From contig CALHVH010000054.1 in NCBI GenBank assembly GCA_938039225.1, positions 1 through 7,985 of the forward strand: DNA of 7,985 bases, written 5' to 3'. The position numbers were made by a program, and so were the translations under genes. The stretch's first letter is position 1; each line of letters begins with the position of its first letter. Of the stretch, positions 1-6,652 are shown in pieces. The stretch comes from an uncultured Gammaproteobacteria bacterium. Its GTDB lineage: Bacteria; Pseudomonadota; Gammaproteobacteria; Steroidobacterales; JABDMI01. A model generated the notes under the pieces. The model was not told where the DNA came from. It worked only from the letters and a program-made list of their open reading frames with translations, and did no database searches.

Positions 1-494
1 CGTGCACGTGCCTGAATTTTTTTAGGATCATTAATTTGCTGACTGTTAATTAACTCTATATTTGTAAACCTACCTAAATTACGTATTGCATCAGCTGCAT
101 TCGAAAAAAATCTCTGTTCTTCTACGCTAGGTGAAGATAAAACATATTTTTGAGTTATTGCATTTTTTTGTAAATAAAATATTTGCTGGGCATAAGCAAT
201 TTTTTTATCACGCCAATAATTACGCTTTCGAAAAAGTTCAGCCTGTACGATAAACTTTATGGACAAACCCTTTTGCAATATTTTTTCTGCCTCGGGATGT
301 AAACTATAATTAATTTCTGTTGTAAGGAAATATACATCATCAACAATTGAGGTTTGGGCATGTCTTATTTCAAATCTTTCTATAGCAAATAAAGAGCTCA
401 TAGTAAAAAAACACGCAAATAAGCACATCACACTTTGCATAAAGCGCTTATGTACAAATGCATTTCTTAGTCTATTTAACAATCGGCTATTCAC
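1..494 (-). CDS. DUF4390 domain protein, exported, 3' end cut by window edge
   Basis: I translated this frame by hand; 164 codons are present and it stays open to the left edge, so the C-terminus is missing. Residues about 1-37 look like a Sec signal peptide: a basic start with several Arg/Lys, a hydrophobic core (about 22-36) rich in Phe, Cys and Met, and a likely cut after SLFA. The mature part resembles DUF4390: a beta-rich start (FEIRHAQTSIVDDVYFL), a segment YSLHPEAEKILQKGLSIKF, then LFRKRNYWRDKKIA, QKYVLSS and a late NLGRF. The function of the family is unknown; in other Gammaproteobacteria it lies after rsmB and before a nitrogen-type two-component pair, which would be beyond the left edge here. 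The chosen start is GTG at 494, 4 nt after the rsmB stop. It has no Shine-Dalgarno, so translation is probably coupled to rsmB. ATG at 440 is an alternative but would leave a signal peptide without a basic N-region. Confidence 0.8.
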   Translation of the reverse strand, partial: MNSRLLNRLRNAFVHKRFMQSVMCLFACFFTMSSLFAIERFEIRHAQTSIVDDVYFLTTEINYSLHPEAEKILQKGLSIKFIVQAELFRKRNYWRDKKIAYAQQIFYLQKNAITQKYVLSSPSVEEQRFFSNAADAIRNLGRFTNIELINSQQINDPKKIQARA

Positions 495-498
495 TTAT

Positions 499-1860
499 TT
501 AAGAGTTATTTTTCTTTTCTATTAAGCAATAAAAAAACCCATCACAATCGTTAGTTCCTGGGAAAATCTGAGAGCCCAAATCAGTATTTATTGCATCTAT
601 AATATTCAAGGGTAACACTTTTGCGTCGCTTGTCGTACCCAAAAATTCTTGAATTTGCAGTGAGTTTTCTAGTTTGAATACAGAACAGGTGGCGTAAAGT
701 AATCGCCCACCAGGTTTCAAAATGCCCCACATAGTCTGTAATATTTTTTTTTGTATTTTAGTGAGCTCTTGCACTTGCTCTAAATTACGACGGAATTTAA
801 TATCTGGATGTCTTCGAATCACTCCACTTGCTGAGCATGGTACATCCAAAAGTATCCTGTCAAATTTTTTCTGATCTTTACTTTCTGGATTCCAAACATT
901 GAGATCAGCGGCATCAGCGCAAATAATTTGTATTTTTTTTGAATCAGATTTAAAGTTTAGACGTTCTAAATTCTCATGCACTAATTCAAGACGTTTAGCT
1001 GATACATCAAGCGCCAAAAGAGTAGAACTATTATTCATACGCTCTAAAAGATGACCAGTTTTTCCACCCGGCGCGCAACAAGCATCTAACATATCTAATG
1101 ATTGATCATTTTCATCTTCAAGTAATAATTGTGCCGCTAATTGAGCAGCAGGGTCTTGAACTGAAAAATACCCCTCAAAAAAACCAGGAATTTGCTCAAC
1201 TGATACGGCTTGTTGCAATACTATGGCCGAACTAATAGTTGGATGTGCTTCGCAGGCGATATCATTGTTTTGAAGTTTTTCGAGAGCTTCTGGTCGTGTA
1301 GTTTTTTGCAGATTTACACGCAAACACATTGGTGCTTGAAGATTATTTGCATCAAGAATATCTCGCCAGTTTTGTGGCCAGTCAAGTTTGTTTTGTTTAA
1401 TTATCCATTTTGGGTGCGCATATTGTGTAAGTTCAGTTTTATGGACCCTGGTTTCTAAACCACGTTGATAATTTCGCAAAATTCCATTAACCAGTTTAAC
1501 TGCCCATAGTTTATCTAAAATTTTACAGGCATTAACGGTTTCATTAATTGCTGCATGCGCCTTTACTTTCATTTCGCTAAGCTGATGCATGCCAAGTATC
1601 AATAAAGCTTTTACTTCACCTTCATTATCTTTAATAGGTTTTTTAAGCAGTTGAACCAATTGATTTTGATAACGCGGATAGTAGCGACTACAACCATATA
1701 TTGCCGCACTCATCCAAGATTGTTGTTCCGCATTCTCTAAATTCGGCTTAATAGCATTATCAATTGACTCACTATGCTCATACTTAATTACTTGCCATAA
1801 ACGGCTAGCCGTTTCAGCACGAAGTTCTGCAGGACTAAGCATGGATTGTGTATTACTCAT
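499..1860 (-). CDS. rsmB: 16S rRNA m5C967 methyltransferase RsmB (Sun/Fmu)
   Basis: This enzyme uses S-adenosylmethionine to methylate C5 of one cytosine (C967 in E. coli) of 16S rRNA in the cytoplasm. From the ATG at 1860 it has 453 residues; the E. coli protein is about 429. Residues about 5-145 form the NusB-like RNA-binding domain (AINETVNACK near 104-113). The Rossmann methyltransferase domain follows: SVQDPAAQLAAQLL near 233-246, SAM motif I LDACCAPGGKT at 258-268, Asp285 in LALDVS, Asp316 in CADAADL, motif IV DVPCSASGVIRRHPD from 339, and motif VI YATCSV at 389-394. In the RNA m5C family the motif VI cysteine (Cys392) attacks the base and the motif IV cysteine (Cys342) helps release the product; both are present. 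The end, PGTNDCDGFFYCLIEK, is typical. The frame stays open upstream to an ATG at 1899, but that lies deep in fmt and adds 13 hydrophobic residues foreign to the family. The ATG at 1860 overlaps the fmt stop in ATGAGTAA. An internal ATG at 1842 is also possible. Confidence 0.96.
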   Translation of the reverse strand: MSNTQSMLSPAELRAETASRLWQVIKYEHSESIDNAIKPNLENAEQQSWMSAAIYGCSRYYPRYQNQLVQLLKKPIKDNEGEVKALLILGMHQLSEMKVKAHAAINETVNACKILDKLWAVKLVNGILRNYQRGLETRVHKTELTQYAHPKWIIKQNKLDWPQNWRDILDANNLQAPMCLRVNLQKTTRPEALEKLQNNDIACEAHPTISSAIVLQQAVSVEQIPGFFEGYFSVQDPAAQLAAQLLLEDENDQSLDMLDACCAPGGKTGHLLERMNNSSTLLALDVSAKRLELVHENLERLNFKSDSKKIQIICADAADLNVWNPESKDQKKFDRILLDVPCSASGVIRRHPDIKFRRNLEQVQELTKIQKKILQTMWGILKPGGRLLYATCSVFKLENSLQIQEFLGTTSDAKVLPLNIIDAINTDLGSQIFPGTNDCDGFFYCLIEKKNNS

Positions 1861-2815
1861 CAGACGTATTAAAAATTTCCAAAGAAAGATCTGTTGCATT
1901 TACAAATTGCTCAACCGGTAAACGTTTTTTACCTGCCATTTGTATTTCTAATAAATTTAAAATACCCTGCCCAGTTTGTACTTGAATACCCTGTGAACTA
2001 CATGCGATTACTTTACCGATTGGTATCAAATCGCTGGGGACTTGATGAGTATTAATAATTTCAGCTCGCCAAATTTTAAGATTTTTACCTTTAATTTTAC
2101 TAAATGCACATGGCCAAGGATTAAACGCACGAATCTTTCGCTCAATCACTTCAACGGATTCGGACCAGTTAATTTTAGCCTCACTTTTATGTAACTTATG
2201 TGCGTAATTTGCCAACTCTGCATCTTGTATTTGCGGTGAAATCAAACCTGCCTCAAGATTCTTTAAAGAATCTACAATAGCATCGGCTCCGCAAGTACTG
2301 AGTTTATTATGCAAACTTTGCGAAGTGTCATCTGCTGTAATTTTTACTGTATGAGCAGACAAAATATCACCCGTATCTAATCCCGCATCCATTTGCATTA
2401 TTGTTATGCCAGTTAGCTCATCACCCGCTTCAATCGCACGATGTATAGGAGCTGCTCCACGCCAACGTGGTAAAAGAGAGGCATGAATATTCAAACAGCC
2501 TAACCTAGGCATATCCAAAACACTTTGCGGCAAAATCAATCCATAAGCCGCAACAATCATGGCATCGGCCTTGAGTGCACGAATTTCTTTTTTGCTATGC
2601 GCCTTGCGTAAGCTTAATGGTTGTAAAACATTTAAGTTCAACTCAAGTGCCGCCTGTTTAACTGGGCTTGCCTGCATCTTTTGACCACGACCAGCTGGCC
2701 GATCTGGTTGAGTTAATACAGCAACAATATCATGGCCAGCAGCATGTAAAGCCTGCAATGCAGGAACAGAGAATTCAGGTGTGCCTGCATAGATAAGGCG
2801 TAATGATTTAGACAT
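1853..2815 (-). CDS. fmt: Methionyl-tRNA formyltransferase
   Basis: Fmt transfers a formyl group from 10-formyl-tetrahydrofolate to Met-tRNAfMet, making the bacterial initiator tRNA. The 320 residues match the family (about 315 in E. coli). The N-terminal Rossmann-type catalytic domain (about 1-205) starts LRLIYAGTPEFSVPALQAL and carries the loop QPDRPAGRGQK at 36-46, which in the family contacts the tRNA acceptor stem. The folate-enzyme signature follows: LNIHASLLPRWRGAAPIHRA at 108-127, then MQMDAGLDTGDI at 140-151. The catalytic triad is intact as Asn109, His111 and Asp147. A C-terminal OB-like domain (about 210-315) contains AFNPWPCAF and ends with the AGKKRLPVEQF segment. It lies 18 nt after def and overlaps rsmB, so the three genes are probably one operon. 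There is no recognisable Shine-Dalgarno before its ATG; coupling to def translation is likely. Confidence 0.97.
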   Translation of the reverse strand: MSKSLRLIYAGTPEFSVPALQALHAAGHDIVAVLTQPDRPAGRGQKMQASPVKQAALELNLNVLQPLSLRKAHSKKEIRALKADAMIVAAYGLILPQSVLDMPRLGCLNIHASLLPRWRGAAPIHRAIEAGDELTGITIMQMDAGLDTGDILSAHTVKITADDTSQSLHNKLSTCGADAIVDSLKNLEAGLISPQIQDAELANYAHKLHKSEAKINWSESVEVIERKIRAFNPWPCAFSKIKGKNLKIWRAEIINTHQVPSDLIPIGKVIACSSQGIQVQTGQGILNLLEIQMAGKKRLPVEQFVNATDLSLEIFNTSDE

Positions 2816-2833
2816 GAGTAATGGTTTGAAAAC

Positions 2834-3373
2834 TTAAGCGCTTTCTTCGACTAATTTTTTGTTAGCTTCAGCTTTTCTTTGCCGACGTTGTTTTTCTAAT
2901 GCCTTACGAACTCGATCACGTTTTAAAGGCGATAAATAGTCTACAAATAACTTTCCTTCAAGATGATCCATTTCGTGTTGAATGCAGACTGACAATAACT
3001 CTGTAGCCTGTAATTCAAATTCTTGGCCGTCAACATTTTGCGCTTTTACGGTAATTTCGGCGGCACGAGCAACTTCAGCGTATATCTCAGGAACAGAAAG
3101 ACAACCTTCTTCCATTAATTGTTCTCCAGAACGCGCAATTATCTCGGGATTAATCAAAACAATTGGTTGATCTTTTTCAACGCTCACATCAATCACAATC
3201 AAGCGCTCATGATAATCAACCTGTGTAGCCGCTAAACCAACACCTGGTGCGTGATACATAGTTTCAAACATATTATCGACTTGAGTTTTTAAATCAGAAT
3301 CAAAAACTGTTACTTTTTTAGCCACAGTTCGCAATCTGGGGTCCGGAAATTCAAGTATTTTCAGTAATGGCAT
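2834..3373 (-). CDS. def: Peptide deformylase
   Basis: Def is a metal-dependent (usually Fe2+) hydrolase that removes the formyl group from the first methionine of nascent proteins at the ribosome exit. From the ATG at 3373 it has 179 residues, against 169 in E. coli, and starts MPLLKILEFPDPRLR as the family does. All three motifs are present: GVGLAATQ at 44-51 (with catalytic Gln51), EGCLS with metal ligand Cys91, and HEMDH at 133-137 with metal ligands His133 and His137 and catalytic Glu134. The C-terminus after about residue 150 is a long, strongly basic helix (SPLKRDRVRKALEKQRRQRK), about ten residues longer than in E. coli; in E. coli this helix docks on the ribosome. An upstream ATG at 3400 would add nine residues, but it has no ribosome binding site and does not fit the family start. 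def is the first gene of the leftward operon. Confidence 0.97.
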   Translation of the reverse strand: MPLLKILEFPDPRLRTVAKKVTVFDSDLKTQVDNMFETMYHAPGVGLAATQVDYHERLIVIDVSVEKDQPIVLINPEIIARSGEQLMEEGCLSVPEIYAEVARAAEITVKAQNVDGQEFELQATELLSVCIQHEMDHLEGKLFVDYLSPLKRDRVRKALEKQRRQRKAEANKKLVEESA

Positions 3374-3383
3374 GTATAAAACA

Positions 3384-3388
3384 TCCTT
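3384..3388 (-). promoter_or_regulatory. Ribosome binding site of def
   Basis: On the minus strand this reads AAGGA, 10 nt before the ATG at 3373. No such site precedes the upstream in-frame ATG at 3400. It therefore supports the shorter 179-residue Def, and it is the only clear Shine-Dalgarno in the leftward gene cluster. Confidence 0.6.
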
Positions 3389-3524
3389 AATTTCGTGCAA
3401 TTTACTATGAAATGCTGCTAAAGTTATGACTTTAAAGGAGTTGTCAGTAAAATTGGGCGTGCAAAACTACAAAACAGTCCTAATTAATTGACCACCTTAC
3501 AGAGCTCTCAGTTCCTCAAAAATT

Positions 3525-3546
3525 CCTTGATTCTCAAGGTTTTTTT
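3525..3546 (+). terminator. Terminator-like hairpin in the leader of the LysM gene
   Basis: The arms CCTTGA (3525-3530) and TCAAGG (3534-3539) are perfectly complementary, enclose a 3-nt loop TTC, and are followed at once by seven T (3540-3546). That is the shape of an intrinsic terminator, with a modest 6-bp stem. No gene ends on the plus strand upstream of it: def points away. It ends 21 nt before the LysM ribosome binding site. It may be an attenuator in the LysM leader or a stop for stray upstream transcription. On the minus strand the same hairpin is followed by AATTTTTG, so it might act weakly both ways. The structure is visible; its function is inference. Confidence 0.5.
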
Positions 3547-3567
3547 GCAATACTGTGTATAGAACGT

Positions 3568-3574
3568 AAGAGGA
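3568..3574 (+). promoter_or_regulatory. Ribosome binding site that selects a GTG start
   Basis: AAGAGGA lies 7 nt before GTG at 3582, which is ideal spacing. The in-frame ATG at 3594 would be 19 nt away, too far. The GTG is therefore the better start for the LysM protein. Confidence 0.7.
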
Positions 3575-3581
3575 TAAAACG

Positions 3582-4826
3582 GTGAAAAACGTTATGAATA
3601 ATCGCTTTAAACAACATTGTATAGCACTCATCTCGGGCTGTCTTGCCCTAACGATGATTAGTGGATGCTCGCAATTTAATAGCATGAGGGGAGATAATGC
3701 CGACGTGGTCACTACCGGCAAAGCGCCTGAGCGCGTTTACTCTACTCGTACCGCTCCATTGCCGAGCAATAAAGATCAGTACACCAATGAGCTCCCTCCT
3801 GCTCCGGTTCTGGCCGACAACTACCCGAATAGTTACACCGTTGTTAAAGGCGATACGCTCTGGGATATTTCAGCGCGATTTTTAAGAGATCCGTGGTTAT
3901 GGCCAGAAGTTTGGCAAGTTAATGAACAAATTGCTAATCCCCACCTCATTTACCCTGGCGACATCATTACCCTTGTGTGGGTTGACGGTAAACCGCAATT
4001 ACGTTTAGGAAGCGGGTCTGTTCGTTTATCTCCACAAGTACGCTTTGAAGATTTAGGAAACGCTATACCAACCATTCCGTTTGATGCAATTTCTGCCTTT
4101 TTAGCAAAACCCACCGTGCTTGATCGCTCAGTAGCCAATGCTCTACCGTATGTGCTTGCAAGTGCTGATGGCCGCTTAATAATGTCCAAAGGGAATAAAG
4201 TGTATGCACGCGGCGAGATAGCTGCTGATTCAACTTATAACATTATGCATATTGGCGAACCCTACTATGATCCTGAAACAAAATTTATTTTTGGTTACGA
4301 AGCCACAAATGTTGGTGAAGGCACCGTTGAGCGCGCAGGTGATCCTGCGACCCTACATTTAACTGATTCCAATCGTGAGATATTACGTGGCGACAGACTG
4401 CTTTCAATCGACCCGAGAGACATCGGTCGCAACTACTATCCTTTGCCTGCTCCTCCAGATTTAGATGGCTCTATCATCAGTGTTGTTGATGGTGTTTCAT
4501 ATATTGGTCAATACGACATAATCGTGTTAAATCGTGGTGCAAACGCTGGATTAGAAGATGGCAGTGTGGTGTCTATCTATCAACGTGGTGACCTAGTTGC
4601 AGATCCATTCGCTCAAACTAAAGTTGATAATGTCACTAGTGATGGTTTTGTAAATTCAGTTAAGAAAGTTTTTACAGGTGGAAATGCTGGGAACTTAGTT
4701 AAATTACCAGACGAACCTGCTGGTGAAGCCATGGTCTTCCGTACGTATGAAAGTATCAGTTATGCATTAGTAATGCGTGCTGAAAGAGAAATACACGAAG
4801 GCGATAGCATTCGAACACCAGACTAG
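3582..4826 (+). CDS. LysM-domain lipoprotein, TsaP-like
   Basis: A 414-residue envelope protein. The start is a basic, then hydrophobic signal sequence ending in a lipobox, ISGC at 26-29, so Cys29 should be lipidated; Ser at +2 suggests outer-membrane sorting. A second, weaker ISGC occurs at 17-20. A Pro/Thr-rich linker (about 40-82) leads to one LysM domain at about 84-132 (SYTVVKGDTLWDISARFLRD, then NPHLIYPGDII), the fold that binds peptidoglycan glycan chains. The remaining 280 residues are beta-rich; YIGQYDIIVLNRGANAGLEDGSVVSIY (about 307-333) resembles the FlgT-C-like part found in TsaP proteins. In Pseudomonas the gene in this place, divergent from def, is tsaP (PA0020), which anchors the type IV pilus secretin to peptidoglycan. 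Orthology is likely from position and architecture, but a pilus role is inference because no pilus genes are in the window. GTG start with a good ribosome binding site; a clear terminator follows, so it is probably transcribed alone. Confidence 0.85.
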   Translation: MKNVMNNRFKQHCIALISGCLALTMISGCSQFNSMRGDNADVVTTGKAPERVYSTRTAPLPSNKDQYTNELPPAPVLADNYPNSYTVVKGDTLWDISARFLRDPWLWPEVWQVNEQIANPHLIYPGDIITLVWVDGKPQLRLGSGSVRLSPQVRFEDLGNAIPTIPFDAISAFLAKPTVLDRSVANALPYVLASADGRLIMSKGNKVYARGEIAADSTYNIMHIGEPYYDPETKFIFGYEATNVGEGTVERAGDPATLHLTDSNREILRGDRLLSIDPRDIGRNYYPLPAPPDLDGSIISVVDGVSYIGQYDIIVLNRGANAGLEDGSVVSIYQRGDLVADPFAQTKVDNVTSDGFVNSVKKVFTGGNAGNLVKLPDEPAGEAMVFRTYESISYALVMRAEREIHEGDSIRTPD

Positions 4827-4849
4827 AATAAGATAGTCAGCAATATCCT

Positions 4850-4884
4850 AAAGCCCTTAGCAATTTCTTGTTAAGGGCTTTTTT
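4850..4884 (+). terminator. Intrinsic terminator after the LysM gene
   Basis: AAGCCCTTA (4851-4859) pairs perfectly with TAAGGGCTT (4872-4880) around a 12-nt loop, and A4850 can add a pair with T4881. Six T (4879-4884) follow the GC part of the stem. It begins 24 nt after the LysM stop codon and separates that gene from dprA. Confidence 0.88.
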
Positions 4885-4916
4885 GTACAAGGCATCCAAC
4901 TTCAAGTAGGATTTAT

Positions 4917-4944
4917 CTGACGGAAAACCAAGTCAGAGTATGAA
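4917..4944 (+). promoter_or_regulatory. Possible weak promoter of dprA
   Basis: Because a terminator lies upstream, dprA probably has its own promoter in 4885-4975. The best sigma70-like pair I find is CTGACG (4917-4922) and TATGAA (4939-4944), each 4 of 6 to consensus with a 16-nt spacer. Matches this weak occur by chance, so this is only a candidate. Confidence 0.25.
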
Positions 4945-4975
4945 ATAATTGCAAAAAGCATAGAAAAGGATATTC

Positions 4976-6103
4976 ATGCCCAATTCAACACCGCAAGCCT
5001 TAGAGGCTTGGCTATTGTTAGTGAAAGCACCTCAACTAGGACCGGTAGGAATTCGACACTTACTTGAGCACCTAGAATCTCCAGAGCGCATCATTTCAGC
5101 TTCGCCTGCAACCTTACGAGAACTAAAAACGCCCAGTGTTGCAATACGCTGGCTCAAAAAGGCTCGCGCAAAGGATGTTGCATACGAATTACTTTGGAGT
5201 AAAAAAAAACACCATCACGTTGTTAACCTATTTGATGAAGACTACCCCTATCTTCTGAGAGAATTACACGCTGCACCGGTTCTACTTTTTGTAAATGGAA
5301 ATATTAATCTTTTAAAGCATCCACAACTCGCTATCGTTGGAAGTCGCAACCCCACTCATGCTGGAAAACAAATTGCTTTTGAATTTGCCAAATACTTATC
5401 TCAATGTGGCTTAGTGATTAACTCAGGACTCGCACAAGGCATAGATGGTGAAAGCCACAAAGGCGCACTCATCAAAGGTAAAACCATAGCCGTGTGTGCA
5501 ACTGGTTTGGATCGGGTTTATCCAAACCAGCACCTCAAATTAGCCGAGAAAATTTCGCAACAAGGTGCTCTTGTAAGTGAGTTTTTGCCAGGTACCGAAC
5601 TACATAAAGCTTTTTTTCCACGCCGTAATCGCCTTATTAGTGGCTTAAGTATTGGAACATTGGTTGTTGAAGCCAGTATACGCAGCGGCTCACTCATCAC
5701 AGCACAGTACGCATTAGAACAAGGTAGAGAAGTGTTTGCTATTCCAGGTTCCATACATAACCCAATGGCTAAAGGATGTCACAAACTAATTCAGCAAGGT
5801 GCCAAATTAGTAGAAAAAGCCGACGACATTCTGGACGAATTACAAAGTCACTTACAGCATTTAAAACAAGCCTTAGACTCAACAAGCAAAACAACAGTTT
5901 CCATATCTCAAAAACTTGAGCAATCAAACTTAGACTCAGGCTATCAGGACTTACTTGAAGTTATAAGTTATAACCCCATATCGATTGATGAATTGATTGA
6001 AAATACTAATTTTAAGGCCGATCAAATTTCATCCATGTTATTGATATTAGAACTAGAAGGTTTTATTAGCAATGCCGGCTCAGGACGCTATACTAGAACA
6101 TAG
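4976..6103 (+). CDS. dprA: DNA-processing protein DprA (Smf)
   Basis: DprA binds incoming single-stranded DNA in the cytoplasm during natural transformation and loads RecA on it. The 375 residues match the full three-part form. Residues about 8-70 form the N-terminal helix-hairpin-helix/SAM-like domain (LLLVKAPQLGPVGIRHLLEH). The Rossmann-like core (about 80-285) has every family motif: AIVGSRNPTHAGK at 119-131, SGLAQGIDGESHKGAL at 150-165, FPRRNRLISGLS at 214-225, VVEASIRSGSLITA at 230-243, and GREVFAIPGSI at 250-260. After a Ser/Thr/Gln-rich linker (about 290-320), residues 322-375 resemble the C-terminal winged-helix (DML1-like) domain. AAGGA at 4966-4970, 5 nt before the ATG, fixes the start. 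smg follows after 60 nt with no terminator between them. DprA is also common in species not known to be transformable, so competence is not shown by this gene alone. Confidence 0.96.
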   Translation: MPNSTPQALEAWLLLVKAPQLGPVGIRHLLEHLESPERIISASPATLRELKTPSVAIRWLKKARAKDVAYELLWSKKKHHHVVNLFDEDYPYLLRELHAAPVLLFVNGNINLLKHPQLAIVGSRNPTHAGKQIAFEFAKYLSQCGLVINSGLAQGIDGESHKGALIKGKTIAVCATGLDRVYPNQHLKLAEKISQQGALVSEFLPGTELHKAFFPRRNRLISGLSIGTLVVEASIRSGSLITAQYALEQGREVFAIPGSIHNPMAKGCHKLIQQGAKLVEKADDILDELQSHLQHLKQALDSTSKTTVSISQKLEQSNLDSGYQDLLEVISYNPISIDELIENTNFKADQISSMLLILELEGFISNAGSGRYTRT

Positions 6104-6163
6104 ATAGCGCAACACACTCATCACACCCAATAATTTTAACAATAAAGGGATCAAGGAGATAAC

Positions 6164-6652
6164 ATGCGACAAAATGTATTAGACGTGTTGATTTATTTGT
6201 TTGAAACCTATTCAGATGAGCAAACGCTTCAGGCTCCAGAGCGTCAAGATTTAGAACAAGAACTGACGCGTGCGGGCTTTTATGAAAATGAAATTGAGCG
6301 CGCATTAAGCTGGATTGATGATCTCAGTATTCAATGGAGTTTTTCAGACAAACCCAAAAAATTACATACAGACCTTGAGCCGTCCACCAGGATTTTTAAT
6401 GCGGATGAGCAACATCGCATACCCTCACATTGTCGCGGGTATATATATTATTTAGAACAAATAGGAATCCTTAACGAATTACAGCGTGAACGAGTAATTG
6501 ATCGCACTTTAGCCTTAGAAACCAATGATTTAGACATTGAGGCTTTGCAATGGGTAGTGCTAATGGTCTTGTTCTCCCAACCTGACCAAGAAAAGGCCCT
6601 TTTACATATGGAAAATCTAATTCAGAACGAAAATTCGGCTCTTATTCACTAA
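6164..6652 (+). CDS. smg: Smg family protein (DUF494)
   Basis: This 162-residue protein belongs to the Smg/DUF494 family (157 residues in E. coli), found mainly in Beta- and Gammaproteobacteria beside dprA. Its molecular function is not established. Family landmarks are the start MRQNVLDVLIYLFETYSDE, the helix-rich stretch DLEQELTRAGFYENEIERAL (about 29-48), IPSHCRGYIYYLEQIGIL (about 86-103), and LDIEALQWVVLMVLFSQPDQ (123-142). No signal peptide is seen and the protein looks cytosolic. A strong ribosome binding site, AAGGAG at 6153-6158, lies 5 nt before the ATG. It is probably cotranscribed with dprA. No clear terminator follows, so some read-through toward topA is possible. Confidence 0.94.
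   Translation: MRQNVLDVLIYLFETYSDEQTLQAPERQDLEQELTRAGFYENEIERALSWIDDLSIQWSFSDKPKKLHTDLEPSTRIFNADEQHRIPSHCRGYIYYLEQIGILNELQRERVIDRTLALETNDLDIEALQWVVLMVLFSQPDQEKALLHMENLIQNENSALIH

Larger units (their letters stand above)
3401..3581. promoter_or_regulatory. Divergent spacer between def and the LysM gene
   Basis: Both transcription units must start in or near this stretch, so it should hold two back-to-back promoters. I cannot name either with confidence. On the minus strand CTGACA (3444-3449) could be a -35 box for def, but no good -10 box lies at the right distance. On the plus strand TTGACC (3488-3493) and TTGTCA (3441-3446) resemble -35 boxes, but the matching -10 positions are poor. The right half holds a terminator-like hairpin (listed separately) and an AGAGCTCT palindrome at 3501-3508. 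No credible gene lies here. Confidence 0.45.

Noticed and set aside
1210..1458. Open frame of 82 codons on the plus strand inside rsmB
   Set aside because: It lies wholly antisense to a strongly supported gene, its product is rich in Trp, Cys and Phe without domain pattern, and it has no ribosome binding site.
3497..3721. Minus-strand frame across the LysM leader and signal peptide
   Set aside because: It overlaps the well-supported LysM start in antisense, and the product shows no recognisable family.
5518..5754. Minus-strand frame inside dprA
   Set aside because: It is antisense to the most conserved DprA motifs, which constrain the sequence and explain the open frame.
6093..6305. Minus-strand frame over the dprA-smg junction
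   Set aside because: It overlaps the start of smg, which has its own strong ribosome binding site and family match.
6591..6603. Palindrome AAAAGGCCCTTTT, terminator-like
   Set aside because: It lies inside the smg coding sequence and its one-base centre cannot form a hairpin with a proper loop.
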